From Hyalella azteca (taxonomy: Eukaryota; Arthropoda; Malacostraca; Amphipoda; Hyalellidae), in contig NW_025938039.1 in NCBI RefSeq assembly GCF_000764305.2, positions 62,001 to 126,000 of the forward strand: 64,000 bases of DNA. Direction: 5' to 3'. Made by a program: the position numbers and the translations under genes. The notes beneath the pieces are model-generated. The model made no database searches. It was not told the DNA's origin and saw only the letters and a program-made list of their open reading frames with translations. Position 1 is the first letter of the stretch; each line of letters starts with the position of its first letter. Positions 1-12,149 of the stretch are shown piece by piece.

Positions 1-3000
1 TTTCCTACTCCAAATTTGCATTTTTCTTGCTAGGGCACAACATGCTTTTTTTTACTATACACAAGGTATTTTTGTACAAAATTTCATGATTGATTAACAA
101 TATTGGCAAGTTAAACAAATTGAACGCATAATGATTCGATGGCTATGTGCAAGATTATCGGTAAACGAACTCTTGCATGCAACGCTAAAGCGACGACCTA
201 TCCGAAAATCTTAGATCTCTCAACGCCCAAAGTTCAGCCGCCTACAGCTCAGCTCGACTCTGAAGTTCTGAACTGGCAGCCAACGAGTCTCACGTGGAAG
301 CCGAACGAGGGTGGATCCGTGATGCGATCCAAAGATGGAGATGGCAGCGGGCGGACGAATGCGAGCTCTTGAGGATCGCAAGGTGGATGAGGGACTTGCG
401 ATGTCGAAGAACTTTAGAAGCGACCATGAACGTTCGCAACCATCAAGCGCATCTACATAGAAAGGACGCGTGGAGATTGTTTCACTAACTCCCTAGTGAC
501 GAAGGCTTCCTTGATGAACTTAAATGTTTTCACTTATTATAGTAGAATATTTATCGCAAACGTGAGGCAGATAAAATACGTATGCATTGAAATTTGAATG
601 TATGATTCGAATATATGAGAACTATAAAATGAATTAGTCATTTCAATATTCGGATATTAACAATAAAATCACTGTTATAATGTTTACTTCACGTGTCCCG
701 TGTCAATTGCGCAACCTAACTGGACAGATGTCGGAGTCAGGTTGCTCGCTCTTATTCTTGTGCTTGTGTAATCCAAAAGTAATTTTAGTAATTTAGTAAT
801 TAATTATTATTAGGTGTAGTGAATTGGTTTTGTTAATAGTAACTAAAATGAAGATAACAAGTACAATGTGCACAAATTGTAAGAGGAAGAAGAATCGGGA
901 GACATATGTGGTTAGTTGTGGCCTCAGCTCGCGATGTATCAGAGATTAACGTTGCTCAAGTTTTCATACGTGAAAGGCATTAGTCGTCGGACTACAAGAA
1001 CATTAAAGTAACTGGAGTATTTGATAATTTGTTATAACTGCATGTGTTCCGTCGAGCATTTTCATTATTTTCAGTTCATTTATTTTTATGTCAACACCAT
1101 AGCAAAAGCAGAAAGATGTGCAATTGAGTTATTATTAGAAGCTATGATTATTTATTTTTCGCTAGTAAATTATTTGAAGAATAAGAATTAGATAATAGAG
1201 ACATCATTTTCCTTCGGTCTAAGCCCAGTGAATGCTGTGCTCTCGTTCCATGAAGACAACGCGGTTGCGTTGTCTTAGCTGAAAACAAAGTGCAAGGAGG
1301 GTTTAATTCTTTTGAAATTTTGTTACCCAGAGAAATGAAATAATTCATTATAACTGTTACGAGGGTATTTTTAATTCTTCCTCATCTGTGCACTAATAAA
1401 AAAAAAAAGTTCAGTGCTTAGTTAAGGATGCTAAGGATGATGCCTTCAGTCATCGAAGGCTTGAGGAGGCTTAGTCTAACAAGAAAAATATTATAAATAT
1501 ATTAAAAATCAAAATCACCTATCAAACGTATAAATATAGTAAAATGAAATATTATAAATATATTAAAATATTATTTTATCAAACAACCTTCTTCGCTCAG
1601 CCGTATGTTCAACGTCCGTCTGTTGGTAAGTGTTAATTTGTCTTAGTAGTTCTTTAAATTTATAGCTTATATATATCTTGGCAACTCAATGAAGATAACT
1701 GATAAGTTTTAGTTTAAATGTATGAGAATACCCATGTAATCAACATGCCAACATGGAAGACACTATACACTTGATGAAATAAGATGACTTTAAGTTAACG
1801 CATCTTAATATGAACAATATGTTAGCTTGAACGCATATAAACGTTACCGATGAATGGTGGATCTATTGAGGTTAGGTTAGGTTAGGTTAGGTTAGGTGAG
1901 TACTACAACCTTGAGTCCTTGACAAAAACGGAAGGCTTAGCAAGCGAGTCAATAATCGATGTTGCACAGTAACTGGGAGTCCAGTTAAGGGCATAGAAAA
2001 AGGTCTAATTCATCTAGTTCATCAGAATTACTTCTTCGCATAAATTATTGGATATTTAAACGTAAAACCACATAAATACTTAAGGAATTTTGAAAAGCGA
2101 TGCATCTTTTGGAAATGAATTCATATGTTAGTAAAAATGGGGACCATTAAGGAAACTAAATAAAAAATATTCGGTTTTTAATCGCATGGCTTGTATTTAG
2201 CATGTACAAACGCCATTAAATCCTCGCATTGAATGAAGATTCAAGTTTGTAAGGAAGACGACAATCGCTCTATTGTGGCTTGCGGCCACCAAAGACGCTC
2301 ACATACTAGATAAATATAATAATAATTATACATATGAACAGCCACTAACTCAGCGTTATCACTTGAAAAGAATACACAAGTTCAGCAATTCGTTGATACT
2401 GTTTAACATGATTCCTTAACTTCAAACCAGACCGAGAGATGCCCATTCGTGCTTCGCGCATGATAGAGCGCACGCAAAACAAAGCCTGGTTAGATCTAAT
2501 TGTCAGCTTAAATAAGCTGTACAAGAACCGTTCCATGTAAGCAAAAGAAGCAGCAGTAACCTGCCATCTGTTTCTTTTTATGGCCTATTATAGCTAATCT
2601 TGAATGCAACGCATGTACCTTCGTCAATGCAAGGACAACGCGCATAGCATTCCATGCATAGACCGACTCATGGCATAGCTGGCCCATGAACAACATTAAA
2701 AAAACTTTTGGTAAGACTTCTTAACTCCATAGCAAATTTCGAAGATAAGAAATACCACATGCATACCAGGAAGCATCAAATTAAGAGGTATTACTTTCAC
2801 CCACCATCTCGGACCATCTGAAGATCTACTTTTCCTGGCATCGAAGTAACGTGTAAAACTTTTTAAAATGCCAGTTTTTTTTTAAATGTCCGATATACTT
2901 TTTTAAAACCCGATAGATTTTCGTTTTTTTTTTCAAATGCCCGATAGAGTATTACTCTAAAAGTGCGAGTACATTTGTAGAAGCAGAACAAATTTTTACA

Positions 3001-3062
3001 TGCACAAACGTTCAATAAGCTTTTAAAAATATAATAAGTATCCATATACTTGATTTGACCAC
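1..3062. other. Intergenic/intronic DNA, no supported gene
   Basis: AT-rich sequence with only short, unsupported open frames. A moderately GC-rich patch at about 140-490 is open in two overlapping plus-strand frames (to 372 and to 488), but neither peptide is recognised and no splice sites clearly bound it; it could be an old transposon remnant. A short perfect hairpin lies at 1253-1276 (10-bp arms, 4-base loop). The interstitial GGTTA tract is listed separately. Confidence 0.6.
1867..1897. repeat. Interstitial telomere-like (GGTTA)n tract
   Basis: Four to five head-to-tail GGTTA/TTAGG units occur in otherwise unique sequence. TTAGG is the ancestral arthropod telomere repeat, so the tract fits an arthropod source. 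It is too short to be a telomere and is flanked on both sides by ordinary sequence, so it is interstitial. Confidence 0.75.
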
Positions 3063-3838
3063 ATGAAAACACGTACGTAATATCAATGAAGGGATCTATA
3101 AAATCTCATTAAAAACCGAAAAGATTCCGAATTTGCATTTTTATCTTAGTTACAAGTATTTTCAAACTTATTGGTATAGATGCACGAAATTTAGAGATAA
3201 TTGCCATAGAAAACTAGCTAATCGTTCACAGAACAAAACTCGCTACTCGCTTCGTACATCCTCAAATATACATCCTATCTCTAATATCCCTGTGCAGATT
3301 TCATATCTTCAATGCATTACAAGTTATATGGACGGAAAATTCCATCGATAATTACGTTCAGTTATATGTACGGAAAATTTCATCAATAATTACGTTCAGT
3401 TATATGTACGGAAAATTCCATCGATAATGAAAACACGTACGTAATATCAATGAAGGGATCTATAAAATCTCATTAAAAACCGAAAAGATTCCGAATTTGC
3501 ATTTTTATCTTAGTTACAAGTAGTTTTCAAACTTATTGATACAGATGCACGAAATTTAGAGATAATTGCCATATAAAACTAGCTAATCGTGCACAAAACA
3601 AAACTCGCTAGTCGCTTCGTACTTCCTCAAACTACATCCTATCTCTTATATCCCTGTGCAGAGTTCATGTTTTCCATGCATTCCAAGTTATATGGATGGA
3701 AAATTCCATCGATAATTACGTTCAGTTATATGTACGGAAAATTTCATCAATAATTACGTTCAGTTATATGGACGGAAAATTCCATCGATAATTACGTTCA
3801 GTTATATGTACGGAAAATTCCATCGATAATTACGTGCA
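3063..3838. repeat. 364-bp tandem duplication ending in 38-bp minisatellites
   Basis: A block beginning TGAAAACACGTACG at about 3064 recurs at about 3428 (offset 364 bp) with high similarity. Each copy ends in 38-bp units beginning AGTTATATG and containing CGGAAAATT: three in copy 1 (starting 3322, 3360, 3398) and four in copy 2 (starting 3686, 3724, 3762, 3800). The pattern suggests an array grew first and the unit plus its flank was then duplicated. An open frame at 3133-3351 lies inside and is not considered a gene. Confidence 0.85.
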
Positions 3839-4275
3839 GTTCCGAAGTGAAGAATTAACTTTCACGATCTGAATCATCTGCACGCTGCACACGCGCGCGC
3901 TCTACTCAATGGTTGGTCTCGTTGCATCTACCGAACACCCGTTGCAATCTGTGAACATTCTCCGTGCAACAAGCTGCATGTTGTTCTCCTAAATAAACTT
4001 GCTGCATATCATATCAGCAGAATTTCCTTTAGTTTATTGAGTGCTTCTTTCAATTCAAAATGTTGCTTCTGCTATGATGCCTTCATCTTATTTTAGTGAC
4101 CGCGCCCATTTGTAATGGAATTTTCTTCTCGCAATGAAAGTATGATATCGATTAATGTTATTTTTAATTGCGCAAAAAGTTTTTCTTGTGGTTTCATCAA
4201 TACTGCAACTTTTTGTACCTCCGTATTATTTGTGAACATATTTTTTCTTCATTAATAAAATTAACTTATAATATA
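3839..4275. other. Spacer, nothing recognised
   Basis: No open frame, repeat or splice-bounded exon can be supported between the tandem duplication and the transposon. Confidence 0.5.
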
Positions 4276-5485
4276 CAGGGGCTGGATAAATTAAGGGAAA
4301 GACCTCACAAGTTGATATCGTAATTTTTTAACATGTTATAAACAAAACGTGACATATTTTTATGTTTTCTCGTTTATTGTTGCTGTTAATTGATATTTTA
4401 TCCTTGCACAGGCATTTTAGTAAATTTTTGTGTCTTTATCCTAACCTATAACATTTAAATGGCAAACCTTTCTGACTTGCAAAGAGGCCAAATTGTTGGT
4501 GCCCGTATGGCAGGTGCTAGTGTGAAAGAAGCTTCCCGAATGCTTGACGTTTCTAGAGGTAAACTGTCTCAAAAGTAATGACTGCTTATGAAAGAGAAGG
4601 AAAAATGTCCATCACAGCACAGCTTTAGACCGTAGTTAACTAAATCGAATTGTGAAGGACAATCTAAAGACCATGGATATTAAAAATTACTGCAAACCTC
4701 AATGGACATCTACAGAACCTAGTTTCCATAAAGACTGTCCGCCGAGAGCTGCACAGATCTGGATTCTAACCGCTGGTTTCAAATGAAAATGCTTCAAAGC
4801 GTCAATAGTATTGTGAAAACATCCAGAATTGGTCCCTCGAGTAGTGGAAAAATGTTATTTTCTCTGACGAATATTAGTTTACTTTATTACCAGCCTCTGA
4901 CCGAGTTTAGCTTTGGAGATAGCTAGAAGAGTCATTTAATCCCGACTACCTCCTCCCAACCATAAAACATGGCGGGGGATCTGTGATGCTATTTCCTGGA
5001 AATCCGGCGGACCAATGATTTTTCTTCGCGCAAGAATTAACAGTGGTGACTATTTAGGAATTTTGGAGGACCAAGTTTATGCAATGGTTCAAGCACTGTT
5101 TCCGGACGGGAACGCCATCTTTCAAGATGATAATGCCCCGATCCATAGAGCTAGAATTATCAAGAAATGGCACACGGAACATTCCACTGAAGTTGGGCAT
5201 CTCATTTGGCCACCACAATCACCAGACCTGAATATTATCGAGCATTTATGGTCTACTTTAGAGATGCAAGTCAGTTGTCGATTCCCGCCGCCATCGTCTT
5301 TAAAAGAGCTAGAGGGAGTTTTAACTGAAGAATGGGTTTAATTTCCTTTGTAAACAATGCACAATTTGTATGAATCAATACCTCGGAAAATTGAGGCTGT
5401 AATTGCTGCACAAAGTGGACCTACACCAAACTAAAATATATTTTGTGGATTTCTCAGGTGTTTCCCTTATTTTATCTAACACCTG
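4276..5485 (+). mobile_element. Tc1/mariner-family transposon copy, complete ends, degenerate
   Basis: Both ends are visible. The left end starts CAGGGGCTGGATAAATTAAG after TA (4274-4275). The right end, read in reverse complement, starts CAGGTGTTAGATAAAATAAG and is followed by TA (5486-5487). This gives imperfect terminal inverted repeats of about 28 bp, the TA duplication expected of the superfamily, and a 1210-bp length typical of the group. The internal transposase is broken, so the copy is non-autonomous. A second copy with related ends lies at 45109-46259. Confidence 0.9.
4459..5434 (+). pseudogene. Broken Tc1/mariner transposase (IS630/Tc1 DDE family)
   Basis: The frame opens at the ATG at 4459 with an N-terminal helix-turn-helix-like segment (about residues 1-30, including GARMAGASVKEASRMLDVSR), then a frameshift and stop near 4579. 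The motif IFSDE, probably holding the first catalytic Asp, lies near 4858-4873. The C-terminal half is intact at 5015-5341 and contains FQDDNAP (second Asp) and SPDLNIIEHLW (catalytic Glu). A further frame change follows 5341, and the terminal GPTPN-stop is at 5420-5434. From the Asp before Asn-Ala-Pro to the Glu, 36 residues intervene, whereas Tc1 has 34. In-frame stops and frameshifts make it inactive. Family assignment is firm; the subfamily is inferred from spacing only. Confidence 0.88.
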
Positions 5486-6638
5486 TATTTTTGTGTTTAC
5501 TGAAATTTCCAAAATAAAATAAACTAGCGAAACTCGATAAAAAAATAATAAATAAATATAACAGCTGCAGAGAACACACATTTTTCAATAGAGAAGTGCA
5601 CAAAAATATTTTGAAAGTTGTCAGAAGTTTTGAAACTATGAACCACTTTCCTGAGTTATAGTCATGCATGAAAGACTATGTATCATACATATTGTGAAAT
5701 TTTCTGCTGGAAATTTATTTGAAACTTTTAATAACATTTCAGATACTGTAATAAACATTTCGTGCGTTTCGGCGGTAAGTTGATAAACTTTGAAATACTA
5801 GAATCTTTTTCATAAAATAAGTATTTTTTGAAATACGAATAAGCAAGATCTACCTAAACTTAAGCTTATTTCGACAGGTTAATACAATAGGCTAATTAAA
5901 CGCTATTGAAAGATGAATTCAAGGCAATGAGTTCGACACATTGAGCGTAGATCCTTATACATAACGCGCATCACAGCGCTGACAAATGCTTGCAAAAGAT
6001 TCGTATTCTAACCGTCACTAATATAAGCTCAAGGTCATCTCGAAAAATCCTGATTCGTTGGCATTTGCTAAAGAATACCACCTGCATGGACATGACATTT
6101 TAATTCACAAACCGAAAGTTCAAGGAATCCGGAAATAACCAACCGTGGATGGGTATGTAATTCTGGCAAATTGGAGAAGCTAAAATAAATTACCATTCGC
6201 AAAGGAGTGATTTTGATATCACGCAGGCAGTCAACCGAATTTTTGCCTTAATTGCTAAACATAATTTTAACATTTCTGAATTTGTCGTTAATTACTCAAA
6301 CTCATGTTATTATTTTATCATTATAAATATTTCCAAAACAAATAAATTTTCCCAGTAAATGATTAATATCTCTGCAAAAACTTAACGCAATCCCCGTCAT
6401 TCATGTGAATGAAAAAATTTTTAATACTTTCAAGTTTCAACTCATTATACTGACATCTGCCAAGTACTTTCGACAATCTCATTAACCGAATTTGCTGTTA
6501 CTTCCCAGTTGAATCATTCCATTTTAATCTGACGTTCAACACGTATAGGTTAGTTAAACCACAAAACAATGTAGGATAGTAAATCTACATTTGAATTGAC
6601 CAGCAAGGTCGACAATAAAATTATTTTACATAGGGAAT
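5486..6638. other. Spacer, nothing recognised
   Basis: AT-rich sequence without a supportable exon. Minus-strand open frames at 5375-5669 overlap the transposon end and are not considered genes. Confidence 0.5.
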
Positions 6639-7047
6639 ATCAGTGGCCACCAACAACCTGATGTAAATTTACACTATAGGATGTAAATTTACACTATATA
6701 TTTTACATCAGTGGCCACCGACAACCTGATGTAAATTGACACTATATATTTTACATCAGTGACCACCAACAACCTGATGTAAATTTACACTATAGGATGG
6801 AAATTTACACTATATATTTTACATCAGTGGCCACCGGCAACCTGATGTAAATTTACACTATAGGACGTAAATTTACACTATATATTTTACATCAGTGGCC
6901 ACCAACAACGTGATGTAAATTTACACTATAGAATGCAAATTTACACTATATATTTTACATCAGTGGCCACCGACAACCTGATGTAAATTTACACTATATA
7001 TTTTACATCAGTGGCCACCGACAACCTGATGTAAATTTACACTGTAG
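6639..7047. repeat. Minisatellite of palindromic units (49/68 bp)
   Basis: Seven units begin with ATCAGTGGCCACC. Long units are about 68 bp; short ones (about 49 bp) lack one 20-bp ATGTAAATTTACACTATAGG sub-unit. Each unit is rich in dyads: GTGGCCAC and TGTAAATTTACA are perfect palindromes, and ACATCAG pairs with CTGATGT across the GTGGCCAC core. The array stops just before a TATA-like motif at 7060. Confidence 0.9.
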
Positions 7048-7059
7048 GAGCCCGCTACT

Positions 7060-7141
7060 TATATAGCGTCTGGCGCCAGCTAGGCCGCCGCGCAAGCTAT
7101 TCCGACTTCGCCGACACAGCAAATTCCGCAACTTCATATCG
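7060..7141 (+). promoter_or_regulatory. Possible TATA promoter with short first exon
   Basis: TATATAG lies at 7060-7066, followed by a locally GC/CpG-rich stretch (about 7067-7135) and a good donor-like GTGAGT at 7141. A short 5' exon of about 7090-7140 is therefore possible. No initiator motif is clear and no downstream coding exon was identified, so this is an inference from core motifs only. Confidence 0.2.
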
Positions 7142-7914
7142 TGAGTGAATGACATCTCGACTTGTCCAATGTAACGAAAGTTATAACATTAATATGTCTC
7201 AAAAACTAGCCATCATAAATAAGTTACAGGTATAACTGAAACATTTCAATAATTTCAGATTAATTCCGACATTATATAACATAATTGTAATAAATATCAT
7301 AACGATGACACAGAAAAAAATATATAAACACAGACAAAATTTTAGTACGAAAAAATTTAAAACCGATAAATAATAAAAAAAATATGCAAGGGTGTATTTT
7401 AAATCTTACATAGGACGAGAAAATTGTCACAAATTAAAATACACACATACAGTATATACAGAAAGACAGAAATGGCAACAGTAAATGATATGACCAAGGT
7501 TTAAGGTGATAATTCGGCAAAATTATCGTAATTTTAATTCATACACAAAAATTGGGAACTGTTCAAGGTATACGGCATTCTTGTCCTGATTTTTATCACT
7601 CCAAAATCATATGCAAACAAAAGAAACTCGCTTAGGTCGTTTTCTGAACACCATATTAGTTCAGAAAACATATAATTGCTTAAAAAAAGCGCAGCCCGGA
7701 TTAATTGACATCTGATCCAGGAAGATATCGAATACTCGACCATAAGAATTTCCAGAGAGGCAACCTTCAAAAATAAAGATTTTTGATGACGCAAACATCG
7801 AAGAAAAAAGTAGAATCCAGACCATTTTTTTCGCGCATGCTTTAAAAATCTTAATGAAATTGTGGTCTCGATGTGGTGTTGTCCCACAATGCATGAACCC
7901 AGTTTTGAATGCAG
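7142..7914. other. Spacer, nothing recognised
   Basis: AT-rich, with no supported exon. Minus-strand open frames reaching 7534 run out of the neighbouring satellite and start at non-ATG codons; they are judged spurious. Confidence 0.5.
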
Positions 7915-8796
7915 CGATGCAAGCAAATTAAACCAGTTGTGGGATACGAAAGCAAGCAAATTAAACCAGTAGTTTTATACGAATGCAAGCAAATTAAACC
8001 AGTTGTGGGATCGAAAGCAAGCAAATTAAACCAGTAGTGGGATACGAATGCAAGCAAATTAAACCAGTAGTGGGATACGAAAGCGAGCAAATTAAACCAG
8101 TAGTGGGATACGAATGCAAGCAAATTAAAACCAGTAGTGGGATACGAAAGCAAGCATATTAAACCAGTAGTGGGATACGAAAGCAAGCAAATTAAACCAG
8201 TTGTGGGATACGAATGCAAGCAAATTAAACCAGTTGTGGGATACGAAAGCAAGCAAATTAAACCAGTAGTGGGATACGAATGCAAGCAAATTAAACCAGT
8301 AGTGGGATACGAATGCAAGCAAATTAAACCAGTAGAGGGATACGAAAGCAAGCAAATTAAAACCAGTAGAGGGATACGAAAGCAAGCAAATTAAACCAGT
8401 ATACGAATGCAAGCAAATTAAACCAGTAGTGGGATACGAATGCAAGAAAATTAAACCAGTAGTGGGATACGAAAGCAAACAAATTAAACCAGTAGAGGGA
8501 TACGTAAGCAAGTAAATTAAACCAGTCGTGGGATACGAAAGCAAGCAAATTAAACCAGTAGTGGGATACGAAAGCAAGCAAATTAAAACCAGTTGTGGGA
8601 TACGAATGCAAGCAAATTAAACCAGTAGTGGGATACGAATGCAGGCAAGTAAAACCAGTAGTGGGATACGAAAGCAGGCAAATTAAACCAGTTGTGGGAT
8701 ACGAATGCAAGCAAATTAAACCAGTAGCGGAATACGAATGCAAGCAAATTAAACCAGTAGTTTTATACGAATGCAAGCAAATTAAAACCAGTAGTG
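7915..8796. repeat. 33-bp satellite array, about 26-27 units
   Basis: The consensus unit is about GGGATACGAATGCAAGCAAA followed by TTAAACCAGTAGT (33 bp). Units differ mainly at a few sites (GAATGC versus GAAAGC, GTAGTGG versus GTTGTGG or GTAGAGG). Because 33 is a multiple of three, long frames stay open on both strands (11-residue periods GYESKQIKPVV on plus, LICLHSYPTTG on minus). Several single-base insertions (TTAAAACC) and a truncated unit near 8400 shift the frame, so coding is unlikely. Confidence 0.92.
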
Positions 8797-8953
8797 TAAG
8801 GCTGGCCATAGGCGCGACATCTCTCTGACGTATCGCTCTGCTCGTAGCCTCGTAGACATTAACACGTAGCAGTGAAAGTAGGACCGACGTCATTGGAGCA
8901 TTGATGGGATGTTTAGCGGGGACGGCACAGCGGTAAGAACGTACATGAAAATG

Positions 8954-9116
8954 AAAAAAATATAACTCATTACTCACTGCAGTGAGTGACAGAGAGCGCA
9001 TTTTCTCGTCGACGAAAACTTGAGGTCACGGACGGACGGACAGACGGACGGACAGACAGACGGACATGGCGAGCACAATAGTGCAATTTTTCCATAAATG
9101 AGAAAATGCGCTAAAA
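8954..9116. mobile_element. Small TIR element, copy 1 (MITE-like)
   Basis: A block of about 160 bp is nearly repeated at 62176-62330. It contains the perfect palindrome ACTCACTGCAGTGAGT, a GGACGGACAGAC-type microsatellite and the inverted pair AGCGCATTTTCTC (about 8995-9007) / GAGAAAATGCGCT (about 9100-9112). The two copies differ in the number of GGAC/AGAC units. No coding capacity; it resembles a MITE or foldback element. The superfamily is not recognised. Confidence 0.8.
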
Positions 9117-12100
9117 ACGCAAGAAAGAGAAGGCGAGAATTAAATCCTACAAGAATTATTCCTAGTATTAAAATGCGACGAGCATTAAAACGTCAGCAAA
9201 TGCAACAACAAATACCAGCTTTCGTTGACTTGTAACCAGCTCTCCTGAAGTTCGAGCGACTCACACGAACTTGTTTCAACACCCGAAAATGCAAAAAAAA
9301 AAAAATACAACAGAGCAAGCAAGTTATTCCCTCCAACCTGGTACCGGCTAAATGAAGACAAGATCATGTTTCACATAACTATGTTAATAATATTCACGCT
9401 ATTGCTAGTTGCTATCAGTGTTAGTGTGGTTTTAGATACGCAAGCTGCACGCTAGAGCGATTGTTACAGCGAGATATCCAGCGCTTTACGAGGCTGCATG
9501 CAAGCACGCCATGAGGAAACAAGCTATTAAATTCATTACCGTGGGAACATACAGCCGGATTTAGAATTAACAACAATAATCTAGCATAAGCCTAGAGTAA
9601 AAATGCTCGGTGTCAAGCTGAATCGCCATGAAATATTCGACGTCGGGTCGAGGATGAGTTTCATACCTGGTATTTTTCTGGTAACTATTTAAATTAGGGA
9701 GCACCAGCGACGATCCATCAATAATTTGAAACTGGGCAGCGACGCGTCACAAAATAGAGGATCAACTTCATTTATAAGAGATCCCGACATACGATAACAG
9801 CGGTGCAAAAAAACGCTGGTGCTACGCCGGCGCCAAGGCTTTCTGTACGCGGCAATTGACGCGGCGCCCCCCCTCTCCCTCAGGAGGGAAGGTTTGCCCC
9901 CTAACAAAAAATCTTCGGCGCATTGGTAACAAACCGACCACAAACTCCGGTCACTTGGCTCCTATTGTGTAAGCAACGTTACCGTGAATATTTATAAAAA
10001 TAATAAATAACAGATGAAAAACGGCCGTGAATATTGTACATGTACATGGTAATAATAAACTTAATCAATTTAATTCTCACTGTAAAAAGCGTTAATATTA
10101 ATAAGAAATTACTTCTACGAGTCCCAATCAATCAAATTTCAGGTTGAAATTACATAAATACTCGAGGAATTCCTTCCTAGAGCAGTTAGAGGGTTAATTG
10201 CTCGTAAAAAGTTATCTATAGTAAGCCATGGAACTTTGAACGCATCTAAGCCTAAAATAGCGGTGAAATTTTCGAATTAGAATGATAATTGGGAGCCTGG
10301 GGCGAGGCGTACGTGCATCACAGCAGCACTGCAGCAACTAAAAGCTTACCACTCGCATTATCGACGCTCCCCGCCTAACCTAAATCATAGTTATTAACGC
10401 CAACACAAATTTTTGACCACGACAGCACGACTAATAGTTCGAATACTTGCCAAGACTTCTGCGTCACACTAACAATAAGTAAATGATTAGGTATACCGCA
10501 GTCAAATTCTGGCCCTCATTAAAAGTAGTAGGGACGTCTCGACTAACATACGAATTATTGACTAGGTTGTCAAGTCTAAGAAGCAGTAACAATGTAAAAG
10601 TCTCATTTATACATAAGAAAAACTGAGCAGAACTCTGGACTTATAACACAATAAGCTGTCCAGTCATTTGCGTCGAACAAGCAATGAGTAACCCATAAGG
10701 TGGCAGCAGTCATATTTCGCTGGTCATTAACAGAAGAAACGAACTAACCATTTAGTATTGCTGCATCCATAAATCATAACGTTAGTCTATGGCACAAATT
10801 ATCTCTGCTGCAGGGGTAGGATAAACATCTATCGGAGGAATGCGATTTAACCAACCACTTGAAAACGAGTAAAAAGTTTCTGAGCCCTCCTTAACCTGTG
10901 GCGCTCACCTTAATTGACAGCTTAACCATAACAATTTGACGCATAAAAAATAATGAAAATTCTTAACATAACTGCTGAACTTGCTTCGTGCAAGACGTGC
11001 GTACAGCAGGTATGCACGTAGTTTACCACCAAAATGCTTGTAAAAAATTATAATGATTTTGATCATGCAGATATACATAGAGTTTACGGCCGATCACTTC
11101 GTAAATGATTCTTTGCAGAATGAAATACAAATAGTGAGTGTGATAATTTTTCAAATATCAATCAAAAAGAATAGAGGTTTACTTTTTGTTAACAGGTTTT
11201 GAATTACATTTCAATGAATTACATGTCAGTAGAATAAATTTAATTTATTTCAGATAACTATGAAAAAAATCGAATAGATTAAAACACAAGAACAAAGCGA
11301 ATAAAACATGAATTACAATGGAAAAACCTTTGCCACAAAAAGGAAAAATAGTCCTGAATTTCAACATGAAAAAGTACTCCATAGCAGAAACACGCAGTTA
11401 ACTCAAAATAAATCAATATCTTTTCGACTAAGCGTAACCAGATAAGTATAGTGAACAAGTAGACAGACAATTATTCGGAAAGAATGGGACCAGACACTAT
11501 TTAAGAAGCTCACATGGTGTTATTAACCAGACCACGTACTCAGATCAAATGCTCACATGATATCGGGCCGTTCTGTTGCACACAATCCTTTTGGAAACAT
11601 TTTATACGCGTAATATCGAGTGGCTCGGCTCTAACAAAACTTAATTAGGATTTACATTTATTCATAAGTTTCTGAAAAATTTTATTTCAATTTATTATAA
11701 GGAGCTTTCCAGGAAATATCACCGCATCGAAAAAATTACTTATTATAATAAATTGAAAACTTCAATTGCAACTTGAACACATGCCACTTCACCATTTTTA
11801 CTTCCTGAACTCTTCAATTGCAATTTGAATGCATTGAACGTTGACATAACTTATTGCCAACAAAATTTATTTGCAACAGGAAAACCTTACTCCTTCAGAA
11901 AATTTTCAAGTTTAAATAATACCTAAAGTAACATTCCAGTTGCTAAGACTCATTTTACGATATGCCATAAAATAGGAATAAAGCTAAAAACATGTATCTT
12001 CATCTAATGTTTGGACACAATCACCGCTGTCGAAACGAGACTTTATCTCAATTACAATGTATTGAGTTAATTATCATCAAATCGCGCGTTAATGCGAGAA

Positions 12101-12149
12101 TACATCAATACAAAGACATCTCGACCCTAACTAAATTACGGACGTGAGA
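9117..12149. other. Spacer with a GC-rich patch, no supported gene
   Basis: Mostly AT-rich. A GC-rich stretch at about 9690-9950 has a minus-strand open frame of about 84 codons (9689-9943) ending with MDRRWCSLI; no family is recognised and no splice signals could be tied to it. Nothing else is supported. Confidence 0.45.

Noticed and set aside
7851..9001. Long repetitive proteins on both strands across the 33-bp array
   Set aside because: Open frames follow from a unit length divisible by three; indels shift the frame and most starts are non-ATG.
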